In this document: one piece after another, positions 43,531 through 54,748 of the stretch
Layout of the letters: each line of letters begins with the position of its first letter
Numbering within the stretch: position 1 is the stretch's first letter
Assembly (NCBI GenBank): GCA_009760855.2
Contig: WPIO01000009.1
Span: forward strand, 2,790,501 to 2,854,500
DNA: 64,000 nucleotides
Reading direction: 5' to 3'
From: Cristatella mucedo
Taxonomy: Eukaryota > Bryozoa > Phylactolaemata > Cristatellidae
Notes under the pieces: generated by a model
Databases searched by the model: none
Seen by the model: the letters and a program-made list of their open reading frames with translations, nothing else
Told to the model about the DNA's origin: nothing
Program-made: the position numbers and the translations under genes

Positions 43531-44000
43531 ATAACCTCGTCAGCACCACAGTCAAGTCTGCTTTCAGCTACGTACCATTGCCAAGTTTGGGCCTTCTTAA
43601 ACAAGTTGGCTGATTCAGCAGCCTCATTTTTACAGCGGCTGAATAGCCTTTATGGCCATTACCACAGTTAGTAGTGGGTACTAAAGGACTGCCTGCTGCA
43701 GGACTTGAACCCGCGACCTGGGTTGTGACGTGCGAGCTTCTTACTCATGGGCTGAGACCGAGGGGTTTGCCAAGGACATCACAGCTTTGCTGGTTCACGA
43801 ATTTGTGACATCCCGTCCTGACTTTTTAACTCTCTACTTGCAGGCCTTGCGGCCTGTGTAATAATGTAGTTACAGCTAGTGCATAATTCTGCAGCAAGTC
43901 TTGTCTCAGGCGAGCGTCAAAATTTATACATAGCACCACTTCTCACCGATCTGTTGGCTTCCCACCAAGAAGCATATCGAAGGTCTTGTAACTTACATAT
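43531..44000 (+). mobile_element. Old LINE-A copy split by a SINE-B
   Basis: The left half (43545-43602) has CACAGTCAAGTCTGCTTTCA. The right half (43769-44000) has GTGACATCCCGTCCTGACTT, GTGCATAATTCTGCAGCAAG and CACTTCTCACCGATCTG. Element coordinates continue across the inserted SINE-B. Confidence 0.75.
43603..43768 (-). mobile_element. SINE-B nested in LINE-A
   Basis: The minus strand has the B box CGGGTTCAAGTCCTGCAGCA, GGTAATGGCCATAAAGGC and the terminal GAGGCTGCTGAATCAGCC. It interrupts the LINE-A fragment. Confidence 0.8.
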
Positions 44001-44141
44001 CCCAATGAATATATTTCTTGCTACAAGCGTAGTGCCACGTTTCAACTTTACGAAACTCTTTCTTGCAAGCTCTTTCATGTACTTTGATCATACGGAAGCT
44101 ACTTGACAGGGACCTCGCACTCAGCTTGCAATTGAAAGCCT

Positions 44142-44296
44142 GCCACGCTGGTTTGACCCACTTGTGCTCGCGCCGAAACGAGGTCAGGGGTGAATGTATT
44201 TAATAGCCAAGGTCTTGGGTTCAAGCCTGTGGCCTACGTAAAGAGCCTTAATAGAGATTAATTATCTCTTATGGTGCTATACAAATGAATTAGATT
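44142..44296 (+). mobile_element. SINE-A copy, diverged
   Basis: CACGCTGGTTTGACCCACTT, B box GGTCTTGGGTTCAAGCCTG, tail AGAGCCTTAATAGAGATTAA and GGTGCTATACAAATGAATTA. Confidence 0.75.
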
Positions 44297-44520
44297 AAGC
44301 ACACTCGTGCGAGGACACATACACGCACGCACTCTCCGGAGTTACTGTTTGGCGAACTCTGTTCTGCTGATTAATGAGTTATTACAAACAAATACAAATG
44401 CTTAGCGGTCTTTCGCACTAAGAATGCAATATGAAGCCCATGAAAGACTCCACTCAACGACACATAGGAGCTCCGTCGTAATCCAGTCGTTGGATTCTCA
44501 GCCTGCATGAAATTAATAAA

Positions 44521-44656
44521 ATGTAATTCGTTTGTATAGCGCCACAAGAGAACTTAATCTCTATTCAGGCGCTTCAAATAAGCCACGGGGCTCGAGCCCA
44601 CGACCTCAGCCAGACGATGGTCGGGGCGAGCCCCTTAACCACTGGACCAAACCAGA
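44521..44656 (-). mobile_element. SINE-A copy
   Basis: Tail AGCGCCACAAGAGAACTTAA, B box complement GGGGCTCGAGCCCACGACCT, A box complement CCTTAACCACTGGACCAAAC. It is separated by about 23 bp from an opposite SINE-B. Confidence 0.9.
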
Positions 44657-44679
44657 GTTTGCTTGTTTGTGTATTAGTA

Positions 44680-44867
44680 GGAGCCGTAATGGCTCACTCG
44701 GTAAGGCGGTTGCTTTTCACGACCTCGGTCCCGAGGTCGTGGGTTCGAATCCTGCAGTGGGCGATCCTATCGCCACTTCACGACTATCGCCACTGCCAGC
44801 GGTGGCGATAGTCGTAAAGACTCGTCTGTCGCTATACAAAAGAGGCTGTTAAATCGGCTAGTATTTT
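44680..44867 (+). mobile_element. SINE-B, most complete copy
   Basis: Head GAGCCGTAATGGCTCACTCG with A box TGGCTCACTCGGTAAGGCGG and canonical B box GGTTCGAATCC. The body contains a hairpin (CGACTATCGCCACTGCC pairing with GGTGGCGATAGTCG). It ends in AGAGGCTGTTAAATCGGCTA followed by an A/T-rich tail. Confidence 0.9.
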
Positions 44868-45065
44868 AGTTTTTTTTTAAATTTTTAGTAGTAATAAGCG
44901 GCTGGCTTGATATACCACGTCTATGCTATTGAGGGTGCTTTGGTGTGTCGGGGCTCATCGGACCCACGGGCGGACAGCATCCTGGTTGGCCCGTTCAGGT
45001 AATGCCCGAAGGCTTTGACGCATCGTGTGGCCGGCTTTGAAACGGGCTGTTTGGCTTAACGATCG

Positions 45066-45245
45066 ATAATAATAATAATAATAATAATGCACTTGATAAA
45101 GCACCCTCAGAGAGAACTTAATCTCTCTCTCTACGCGCTTTGCATTTGCTGTAAAGGGAAATGCAATTGAATGGTGAGTAAAATCATGCTTGATAAACAA
45201 ACAAAATGAATAACATGTTTAGGGGTTACATGCACAGGGTCAGCA
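45066..45245 (-). mobile_element. LINE-A 3'-end fragment
   Basis: (ATT)n, the terminal hairpin (AGCACCCTCAGAGAGAACTT) and about 110 bp of 3' untranslated region ending at CACAGGGTCAGCA. No coding part. Confidence 0.85.
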
Positions 45246-45597
45246 ATCACTCACAGGATGATACATTGGATGTCAAGATTTTCCCCCATTAGCTGTGTAG
45301 ACTCTACTATGATAGGGTATAGGCTTATTACTGAAAGAGTGGCCGGTTCATTTATCTTGTGATTGCTCTTCCCTGGCAGGTTTCTAGTTTAGCCCTGGGC
45401 GTACTCTGGCGTACACTTCACTCATGCCTAGGCTAATATCATGTGACCAAATGCTCCACATGTAGCTAAAATTCTTTTAATTACAACACCTCTACCGTCT
45501 TATTGACTCATGGCGCTGCCTACAGCGTGTCGGTTTGCTACAACAGTAATTAGTTTTGAGCCTGGCAAGCTTGAGCAAGCTGCTTGTCAGCAAAAGT

Positions 45598-45668
45598 TGC
45601 GTCGGCCGGGAATCGAACCCGGGCCGCCCGCGTGGCAGGCGAGCATTCTACCACTGAACCACCGACGC
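45598..45668 (-). tRNA. tRNA-Gly (GCC anticodon)
   Basis: A 71-nt cloverleaf on the minus strand. The acceptor stem GCGTCGG/CCGACGC pairs fully. The D arm with A box is TGGTTCAGTGGTAGAATGC, the anticodon GCC is at 45636-45634, the T arm is GGGTTCGATTCCC and the discriminator is A. A TTTT terminator follows (minus-strand 45595-45592). Identical over 71 nt to the plus-strand gene at 53037. Confidence 0.98.
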
Positions 45669-47546
45669 TTTTGATAAAAGGGCCGTAAGATATATTCTAG
45701 TATCGTAGTTGAGAAAACGGAGTTTCTTAACTTAAATATGGTGTTTCTCACTTATTTACATTGGCGTCCAGAAGTTAAATTGCAACACATTCTCATCCCG
45801 TTCGAAAGCGTCAAAGAGAACTTTCTATTTATGCGTTATATCGCATTTACATAACCATCTACGTATACAACGACAGACTTCCGATGGTTAAATAAATAGA
45901 TAGACATATAGATAGATAGATTGCTTGATAGAAAGAGAGGTGTTGGATTAATCCAGAACATAACCAACCACTGGCCTATATAATAAAGCGGGCTTTCGAG
46001 ATAACCGTAGAAACCAGAGGCGCCATTTAACGACCTCGACCCAGACCCACAAAACTACCCAGCCGGTGTATGGTTATCGAGAAAATGGTCTTACAGGGCG
46101 TGGTAAATATAACTCACTCTTGTGTGTATATATTCAGGGTTTAGTTTGGTTTTCTTAGGCGACGGCAGACTCGTCGTCAAGTGACACGTAGGCAGCATAC
46201 AGTATTCTGTTCATATTCTGAAAATGCTGCATCCCCTGTCGGTGTGTCACCCAGCTCGTGATCACATGAGCGGGGTAGGCTTTTGGCCATTGCTGAAGAC
46301 GTGCAGCCCAATGGAGGAAAGCCCATTGGTGAGGAGATGCATGCGGTATTGGAGACCTCACAATTGCCAGTGTGTTTCAGTATGTCAGCACCAAAAAGTG
46401 ACGGCTAGCACCTGTGTGTCATCTCGTGGTGTACAGTTGCCTGTCGCTCGTACATGATGCCTAATCAGCCGACGCCTCTACGCAGCAATGAATTAACTGG
46501 ATGATAGATTGTTGTTGAATCCACCCGTTGGTCGAAAAGCCGAGAAGTTTCAGATGATCATGACTTAGCTTATAAGTTAGCAGATAACGTAGTTGAGCCG
46601 AGTCTTGCCATATTAGGGCTTGGCAAATGTTTATGATGCTACTTGTGTGTATACAAGTAGTCAAATTAAACCTGTTGGTCTTGCACCTCGTGCCAGGCAC
46701 TGAAGGTCCCTGGTCCATGAGACGTGACATGTATTTCTCATTTGTGTTGTGTGTGCATAGCTTTTGTAATTAGTGCTTTGCTGCCTGTGCCTAAATGATT
46801 TTTGAGAGTTGAGGATGTCAAATATGGTGTTCAATGTACTCAGAAATGTAGCTGTACCGGTCAAGTCACGGAAGTCAGATCGACTGAACTGTATACCGCT
46901 GCATGCGGGTGCATCGGCAATACTAGAGCTGGCGACTTTTGCTGTGTTCATCTGCGTTCTTTGCGACCTTCATTTTCTACTTTACTGCCCAATATGCAGA
47001 ATCCTTATCCTGTTTGCCAGACGTGATACTTTTGTCACCTGTATCGTGTGCAGTCTTTCAATGAGTTCTCTCTTGCCACCGGCATCGTGCAGAACCAGTC
47101 AATCTCCAAATATATTTCGTGCCAGATTGATCATGTAGCATGCATCGAGCATCGCGTGTACTGGTTCCGCAGGATCGGTAGAGTTGGTGAAGTATGTTGC
47201 CTATGGTTGACTGACAAGACAGCACCTAATGCCTTTAGCATGTGCAAATGATATGACACCCCATCACATGCCGGTGAATTTATGCGAACCCTTGTGCTAT
47301 GAAGCCTATGCAAATACTTCAATACAATATTTGCTCTCTCTCTCTCTTGCCCTGGTAGGCTTCAGCCAAAGAAGTAACCCAGTTGGGCAGTTTCCACCCA
47401 CTGTGTTCAATGAGACAGCCATGAGGTATTGTGCATCTTTTTTCGGTGTGCACAAACATCAAAATATTGTACAGCATGCTTTATGTCAACATAGCCTCGG
47501 TATCGGCCAATTGATACACTGGCCGGGCTAAGATATAGACATTTCC
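45669..47546. other. Spacer, nothing firm recognised
   Basis: Contains a short GATA-like run (45895-45945) and a CT tract (about 47335-47350). Open frames on both strands around 46660-47140 show no known motif. The missing 5' part of LINE-B is not found here. Confidence 0.35.
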
Positions 47547-50203
47547 ATGCCTCTCACTGTTGTGGTATACCGGCCTCCTTCTGGCTGTCTAAACTTGTTT
47601 ATAGAGAAGTTTTCAGAGTTCCTCGCTAAAATATTTGTGTGTGACAGGCCGTTACTGATTGTAGGAGACTTCAATATTCACGTTGACAACCCTAGCAACA
47701 GCCAGGTCCGCTCATTTCTTGACTGTCTGGAGAATTTTGGTTTGGCCCAACACGTTAATCATATCACTCACGTCGGTGGCCACATTCTAGATCTCGTGAT
47801 CACTAAGGATGTCCTCCCCACTGACTTTGTGGTGTGCCCACTGACCCTCTCAGATCATTGTTCGGTCTCGTTTACTGTTCCTGCTCCCTCGTACGTGCAG
47901 GGCAATGTCGAATTTGCCAAACGACGTAACTTACAAAGCATTGACATGGACAAATTTTTGAAATCTGTTTGTGATGCAGGCCTTCTTGATCTGCATTCAG
48001 ACTCGACCGGCAGCCTCGATACCCTCAATGATGCGATGAACATGACACTCAGGAGTGCTCTTGACAAGCATGCTCCCGTTCGCTCTATCCGTGTTCAAAG
48101 TCGTCGAGATTGCTTTCAATTTACAAAAAAACTCCTTAAGATGCGCCGTGTTAAGCGCAGGCTGGAACGTCGTTTCAAGAAATCCGGGTCTGAGGCAGAC
48201 CTAGTCAATTTTAAAGACTTCCTTCGAGTTTACACCCGAAAGCTTAAAAAAGCCAGGGCTTCTTTTTTCATTAGAAAACTGAATTCCTGCCAGTCGGACA
48301 CTAAACTGATTTATAAGACAGTAAACCATTTACTGGCCAATGCTGTCAGGTCTGACTCCCCAGATATTAAGGGCTCAGCCGAAAAGTTTTCAGCCTTCTT
48401 TACTGAAAAAATTGTGCACATTCGTGCCTCCATTAAGCCCCCTCCGACCAAAGCAATCGCCGTTCCTCAACCTGTGACCTTTCTTGAAAGGTTCTCCGAA
48501 GTTTCTGCCTGTGATGTGCCTGCCTTAATAAGGTCTTGCAAAAAGAGCTCGTCTCCTGAAGAGCCTATACCTTCATCTCTGTGGTCTTCACTTGCAGACC
48601 AACTTAGCCCTGCCATAACCAAGATTTTTAATGCTTCTTTGGGAAAAGGGGTCATCCCCAAGTCCTTCAAATCGGCAATCGTTAGACCTATTCTTAAAAA
48701 GCCTGGATTAGACACAGAGGTCCTAGCAAACTATCGTCCAGTTTCCCTTCTCCCGTTCTTATCAAAGATTCTTGAAAAAATTGTTGCTAAGCAGCTAGTT
48801 GAACATATTGAAAATAATGGAATGTCAGAAACATTTCAATCAGGTTTCAAGAGGCAGCACTCTACTGAAACTGCTCTCCTCCGTGTTAACAATGACATTC
48901 TACGTGGCAACGACGACGGGAATGTCACTGCCTTAGCTCTGCTAGATCTGTCTGCTGCCTTCGACACCATTGATCACGAAGTTCTGCTTGAACGATTGAG
49001 AACAACGATCGGTCTGGCAGACGAAGCACTGGCGTGGTTTTAATCTACTTGTCTGATCGTGTTCAATCCGTGTCGTGTGGGGGTCAGGTCTCAGACATGA
49101 GAAGGGTCACCTGTGGAGTCCCTCAAGGGTCTGTACTTGGTCCCTTGCAGTTCTCCATTTATACGCAACCTCTGGGAAAAGTGATTAAGGCCCACGGAAT
49201 AGGATATCACTTCTATGCTGACGATACTCAGTTGTATTTGTCATTTAAACCGTCGGAATCTGCTGCAGCAACTGAGAAACTGAATGCTTGCCTTGCCGAT
49301 ATTCGATCCTGGATGTCGGAAAACTTCCTGAAATTAAATGACGATAAAACCGAACTGCTTCTCATAGGATACCCTAAGCGTGTGGCTGGATTAAAAGGCT
49401 TTGCTGTTCTAATAGGTGATGCTATTGTGCGACCTTCACCACGTGCTCGTAATCTAGGTGTCGTGTTCGACAGCTGCCTCAATTTCAAAAGCTTCATTCA
49501 GAAGACTGCCTCTACAGCTAGCCATCACATCCGATCCCTATCCAAGATTAGAAGCTGTCTCCCACAGTGGCTTGTAAAAAATTTAACTAGCTCTTTAGTT
49601 CTGTCTCGGCTTGATTATTGTAATTCCCTTTTGGCTGGGCTACCAAAGAAAGCTATTATGCCACTACAGTGGACTATGAATATGGCTGCAAGGCTGGTCT
49701 TCAAGTCCCAGCGGTTTGAGCACGTGTCTCCTTTGCTGAAAGAGCTAGGATGGTTGCCGGTTGAGCAAAGGATACAGAGCAAAGTTCTTACGCTGACCCA
49801 CAAGGCCCGCCACGGCTCGGCTCCGTCATACCTAGCTGAACTGCTGCATCAGTTTCAGCCTGTTCGTGCCCTCAGGTCCTGTGTGGACAATAAATTAGCT
49901 GTCCCATTCCTCCGCTTAAAGACAGTTGGCGACAGAAGCTTGAGCTCTGCAGGTCCTAGACTGTGGAACTCGCTTCCACAACTCTTACGCAACGACATCT
50001 ACTCTCCAACTGCTGACTATGGCATATCTTTTTCAGCGGTCCTGAACTGCTACTTCTATGCTACTCACTACCTCAACTGCTCTCTTAACTCTGCTATGCT
50101 TCCCACTTTCTCTTTGTTGCGTGAGACGAAGTCTGTTGGCTACCGAATGCGTACCGAAAGCCGCTTAGGCTGTGAGTGCTCTATACAAAACTCTCCTGCG
50201 TAA
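47547..50203 (+). pseudogene. LINE-B ORF2 (endonuclease and reverse transcriptase), one frameshift
   Basis: The first frame (47547-49043) has endonuclease motifs GDFN (residues 40-43) and SDH (102-104). Then come the linker and RT blocks VLANYRPVSLLPFLSKILEK, FQSGFKRQHSTETALL and [21 protein letters not shown] 1-bp deletion at about 49019-49024 shifts the frame after ALAWF. The second frame (to 50203) continues with [28 protein letters not shown], catalytic [28 protein letters not shown] and the C-terminal domain. The catalytic aspartates are all present. It encodes the machinery that copies the element, but this copy cannot make the full protein. Confidence 0.92.
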
Positions 50204-50246
50204 CACCCACATGGTCTTTATGACTTTGTGGAGTTACTGACGGAGA
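47547..50246 (+). mobile_element. LINE-B, 5'-truncated but otherwise nearly intact
   Basis: Jockey-group (CR1/L2-like) non-LTR retrotransposon. It begins inside the APE endonuclease, so the N-terminal endonuclease part and any ORF1 are absent. It runs through the reverse transcriptase to the conserved 3' end GAGTTACTGACGGAGATACA. Young by appearance: one frameshift in about 2.65 kb of coding sequence. Sister 3' ends occur at 5926, 29725, 51341, 60663 and 62700. Confidence 0.92.
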
Positions 50247-51340
50247 TACATTACATTCCTACATCACATTGCGCACATTGTTTTGTGCCCTTTGCATTGT
50301 CTTCTACAGAGCTAGCAACGAGCACTGAAAAAGCACTTCTAGTGACACCCGGTTGAAGTCTACGGTGCTGTACCGCTGTCGAATGGTTCCCCTGGTGGGA
50401 AAGGGCAAGGTCAAACGTTTCTTAAGAAAAATGTTTGCCTCTGTTAAATAGAATTGCAGTGTCACTGTGCAAATGTTTTCAAATCTTCATTCATGCATAT
50501 GGCTATGTCTTCGATGCTGCTTCTCTCACTTGCGACCATTCACTTTATCATCTCCTGAGATGCACAACCGATCGTAGCTTCTAAAGCTTCGGCACATTTC
50601 TCTGATGGGATTTTTTTACACTAGTCCAAAACCGAGGAGAGACGGTCGACTTTTATGCGGCTATTGTTGTGCTGCCATTGCAAGCTTGCTTTTTATCTTG
50701 ATTTGCACGACGTTTGCATCCATTTTCAGTTTTTCAGATAACACTGAAAAGCATAGGCATGCTCACTTTTCATATATGTTAGCTCAGGGATGGTTCTGCC
50801 TCCAACATCTGCGTCTTCGGCAGCTTGCCTGTCCGCGGTGCTTTGAGCTTAGTGGATTCTGGAAAGGATGGCGAACAATGCAGTTCACTGGAATACGTCT
50901 TTGATACGTTACACGTTCGTCTAATGAGGTTTTCCCAAATCTAACATTAAATCTTACCTTGCTCACATGCACAGGAAATGAAAATATCGCTGAAAAAGCT
51001 GATTCCCATGAGCCGGCCATTTTCCCAAATAAGTCAAAAGTAGTCCTGGACAATATGCTAAGAGCCCAATTGTGATCTTGACACGACATCTACCCTGCCC
51101 ACAGCACAGTACTTATAATTACCTACAATATTTCAGGATCGCTATGCCGAAACCTGAAAAGTCAGAAGGAGGCAGGGCGGGCGTGTATCAACAAATGGCA
51201 ATTAGTTTTAGCGAATCTACAGTTTTTTGCTACATCGCCTGTGGACTACAGGCCCAGTTCAGGCTTAGGTTTTCCATCTGCATTGTAATCATTGTACGCC
51301 ACGCAAGACATAAGAAGCGCTGGGATTGCTGTAATTGGAA
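50247..51340. other. Spacer, nothing recognised
   Basis: No repeat or gene recognised. An open plus-strand frame with hydrophobic stretches (50605-50904) has no known motif. Confidence 0.35.
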
Positions 51341-51615
51341 CTATTCTTACGCAACGATAACTACTCTCCTACTGCCGACTATGGCACATCCTTTTCAGCG
51401 GTCCTGAGCTGCTACTTCTATGCTACTCACTACCTCAACTGCTCTCCTGACTCAGCTATGCTTCCCACTTTCTCTTTGTTGCGTGAGACGAAGTCTGTTG
51501 GCTACCGAATGCGTACCGAAAGCCGCTTAGGCTGTGAGTGCGCTACACAAAACTCTCGTGCGTAACACCCACATGGTCTTTGTGACTTTGTGGAGTTACT
51601 GACGGAGATACATAA
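51341..51615 (+). mobile_element. LINE-B 3' end only
   Basis: About 275 bp starting at TTCTTACGCAACGA. It keeps the LINE-B C-terminal frame ([20 protein letters not shown] through RLGCECATQNSRA) and the conserved terminus GACGGAGATACA. Confidence 0.9.
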
Positions 51616-51844
51616 GCTCGGTACTAAGCCAGCCTACGTGTATTCTAAGTAGTTGTACAATTAACAATTGCTCCGAAGCAAAACACTTGCTTGCTTAACT
51701 TAGGATGATAACGGTGAGCGATCCAAAATGTTTGGGGCCACAGTACAGTCTCTGCAGTACCTGCCGATGTATCAGCAAGCATGCAGCTCCACCGGACCGT
51801 GCAGAGGGGCTCGCCAATATATAAATACAAGTAGCTCACTGACA

Positions 51845-52657
51845 TAATAATAATAATTATAATAATAATTCACTTGATAAAGCGCCCTCAGAGAACTTAA
51901 TCTCTCTCTAGGCGCTTTACATTTGCTATAAAGTGAAATGCAATTGAATGGTGAGTAAAATCATGCTTGAAAAAACAAACGAAATGAATAATATGGTTAG
52001 GGGTGATATGCACAGGGTCAGCATGCAAATGTGGTTAGTGGCAGCATGCACGGTGTCAGCACGCATAAGCACATCAAGGACGAATCACAGGGACCCACTA
52101 AATGCTGTCCTAAATAGGTGTGTTTTTAGGTTCCTTTTAAATGTGGTCAGGTCAGGGGATGTTCTGACGCAGGTCGGGAGGGAGTTCCAGGCTTTGGGAG
52201 CATATGAACTAAATGCACGGTCTCCAAAGGATTTGAGGCTTGTACGAGGTATTTCTAGACTGCTGGATTCCGAAAAGTGGGTGGTACGATGCTTGGCCTG
52301 ATGGGGGAGTATATCTGAGAGATAGGCTGGAGCCATAGAATGAAGGGACCTAAAAGTGAGCGACAAAACCTTGAAGTCAATCCGTTGCTTGACTGGTAAC
52401 CAGTGCAGGTCGGCGAGAAGTGGAGTGATGTGGCAACTTCGACGCTCACGACAGACAAGCCTAGCTGCAGAGTTTTGCACCAGCTGCAATCGCCTGATCG
52501 CACATGCTGGTAGGCCAGTAAGCAGTGAGTTGCAGAAGTCGAGACGGGATGTCACGAATGCATGGACCAACTTAGACATGGTATCTTTATCTAAACAAGC
52601 CCGAATTTTAGCAATGTTATGAAGCTGAAAATAGGCGGATTTGACTGTGGAGCTGAC
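51845..52657 (-). mobile_element. LINE-A copy, 5'-truncated, uninterrupted C-terminal frame
   Basis: On the minus strand an uninterrupted frame (52696-52085) encodes STVKSAYFQLHNIAKIRACL through LKTHLFRTAFSGSL. The 3' untranslated region, hairpin and (ATT)n follow at 51845-51870. The best preserved LINE-A C terminus in the window, so a late insertion. Confidence 0.92.
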
Positions 52658-52667
52658 ATAACGCACT

Positions 52668-52696
52668 CGCATCCACCCACCCACCCACCCACCCAC
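52668..52696. repeat. (ACCC)n tract
   Basis: CCACCCACCCACCCACCCAC directly beside the 5' end of the LINE-A copy. Confidence 0.9.
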
Positions 52697-53036
52697 TCAC
52701 ATCAACCCCCCCAGCCCCACTCACATGGACCCCTACGAGGTAGCACCCTCATGAGAGTGAACTCAAGAAGACTAACAAATTAATTAGAAGTACAGAAACG
52801 AAATACGAGGGAAAGCTCTCAGAGATCGTTCATTCTATAAATGAACCGCATGCACTCTCAGGTCATTAACTTCTAAGTTGTCCAGAAGAGTGTTTGAGAA
52901 GAAGCTTTGAATAATACTGTGACCTTTGTGAAGCTAGATTGAATGTACTGTCATTTCATACAGGAAAGCATTTCTGGTCAGGCCAAAGAAGTTTTTATAT
53001 TTACATATATTTTTATTTCGCATCAGTATTCAACAA
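52697..53036. other. Spacer, nothing recognised
   Basis: Upstream flank of the tRNA-Gly gene. No similarity to the upstream flank of the other tRNA-Gly was noticed. Confidence 0.4.
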
Positions 53037-53107
53037 GCGTCGGTGGTTCAGTGGTAGAATGCTCGCCTGCCACGCGGGCGGCCCGGGTTCGATTCCCGGC
53101 CGACGCA
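53037..53107 (+). tRNA. tRNA-Gly (GCC anticodon)
   Basis: A 71-nt cloverleaf, GCGTCGG acceptor paired with CCGACGC, anticodon GCC at 53069-53071, T loop GGTTCGATTCC, discriminator A. A TTTT terminator begins at 53110. Identical to the minus-strand gene at 45598-45668 over its whole length. Confidence 0.98.
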
Positions 53108-53439
53108 ACTTTTACTTTTAGCATAGATGTGGCAATAAGCGTTTCGTTCTGACCATTCACTATGTAACGCCCAGTATATTACTACCCAGGGACAAAAATT
53201 GCGTTATATTGCAAAATAGTTAACGATGATCAGTATATCCTAGTGAGAGCACTAGCCTTGCTTTATGTAGTTAACTCCCAACTACAACATAAACGCGTCA
53301 AGACGAGCATCGCGGATGAGCTTAAAAAGGTGCATCCTGCTTCCTATTTTTGCTTAGTTCAGTATGAGAGCCATAAGCAGCTGCTCATAATTTTCAGCTT
53401 TATGATTGCCCAGTAAGCCGTAAATCATTGTAACAAAGC

Positions 53440-53577
53440 TGAGCTGGTTTGGTCCAGCGGCTAAGGTGCTCGCCCCGACCACGGTCTGGCTGAGGTCATG
53501 GACTCGAGCCCCGCGGCATATGTGAAGCGCCTGAATAGAGATTAAGTTCTCTTGGGGCGCTATATAAATGAATTATA
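53440..53577 (+). mobile_element. SINE-A copy, nearly complete
   Basis: Head GCTGGTTTGGTCCAGCGGCT, B box GGTCATGGACTCGAGCCCC, tail AGCGCCTGAATAGAGATTAA then TTCTCTTGGGGCGCTATATA. A clean hairpin remains at the 3' end. Confidence 0.92.
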
Positions 53578-53902
53578 TATTAAAACTGTTCCAAGTTCGC
53601 TTTCCATGCCCTCTCAGCTTTTTGTCAAATGCATCTCACTCTATTTTCTTGGTTTAATGGAGTCCAGTAAAGATACCAGCTTTGATTTTTCCTCGTTCAA
53701 TTGTGGGCCGACATCTTGGCGGCATTCTAAAGCTACTGACTCATCGTCTAGAACCGTGACAAGTCTCTTGACGGGGCATAACTTGTGTGCAGAGGTGGCA
53801 GCAGCAGCTTCTGAGGGTGTAGAAAATTGACGTTATTCTTCCCGACGAAGAACTCGACCCGCTGTAGTCATCCGTCTTTGTTACAGCGTGCCTTAAATGT
53901 TT
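53578..53902. other. Spacer, nothing recognised
   Basis: Short open frame without known motif. Confidence 0.35.
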
Positions 53903-54072
53903 GCTGATTTAACAACCTCATTACTATTGTGGCAGAAGAACTTTAGCAGCAAGCACCACTACTTGCAGTGGTCAGTACAAAATTGCCCACTAAAAGATTG
54001 CCCACGGCTGAAGTCAAACCCACCATCTGGGTCCTGAAGAGCGAGCACCTTTTCCCCTGCGTTGAGACCAAT
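53903..54072 (-). mobile_element. SINE-B copy, diverged
   Basis: The minus strand has GAGGTTGTTAAATCAGCA at its 3' end, AGTAGTGGTGCTTGCTGC and a B box remnant GGTGGGTTTGACTTCAGCC. Confidence 0.7.
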
Positions 54073-54260
54073 CGTGCTCCTGCAGACAGATAGGCAAAGG
54101 AAGCAAGGAAACTTCGCGAAACCGCCTTATGGCCCATCAGGAACGGCTCCATTTTGAAGTCATGAAGTACCTCCCAGCCCTAGTCGCCGTACTTCAAAGC
54201 ACTCAGCAGCAACATCTTGTTACTGTGTAGTCCTCTTTGAGGCACATAGAGTGGCAATAT

Positions 54261-54268
<8 letters not shown>

Positions 54269-54344
<76 letters not shown>
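54269..54344. repeat. (GA)n microsatellite, about 76 bp
   Basis: Pure GA run. Confidence 0.97.
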
Positions 54345-54748
54345 GGGTTATTAGACTCCCGTTATGAAACAGCATAGCTTTGGGGCTCATTGATAAGCTA
54401 TCTATAATTAGGCGCCATTCACTAAGGTTCCAAGTGATTCCTAAAGTCTCGAATAGATGCACCATACTGTTACAGACGAAAAACTGACAGAACAAGCTAG
54501 AAAAAAAGTTGGTGACGCTTTTTTATCTGTTTCTTTAGCACTTTCATCCAACGAGTTTCATTCCTTGAGCCTAAATATTAAAAGCTCAGCATTTGACTCG
54601 ATAAGACCAAGGTTTCAGAACGGATCGTTGAGGTCCTTCTGCCTGGGAAAGTATGGCTTCCTCTCCTCAGCCGCATCTGTGAAATTGGATTCTGGATCAG
54701 CAATATCTTTCTCGATGTCTGGCTGAGCTGCATAGCTAGCAGCTTGTA
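54345..54748. other. Spacer, nothing recognised
   Basis: A plus-strand frame (54457-54726) and its complement show no known motif. Confidence 0.3.

Noticed and set aside
54269-54344. Regular short repeats as a CRISPR array
   Set aside because: Simple dinucleotide repeats without spacers, in a eukaryotic genome.
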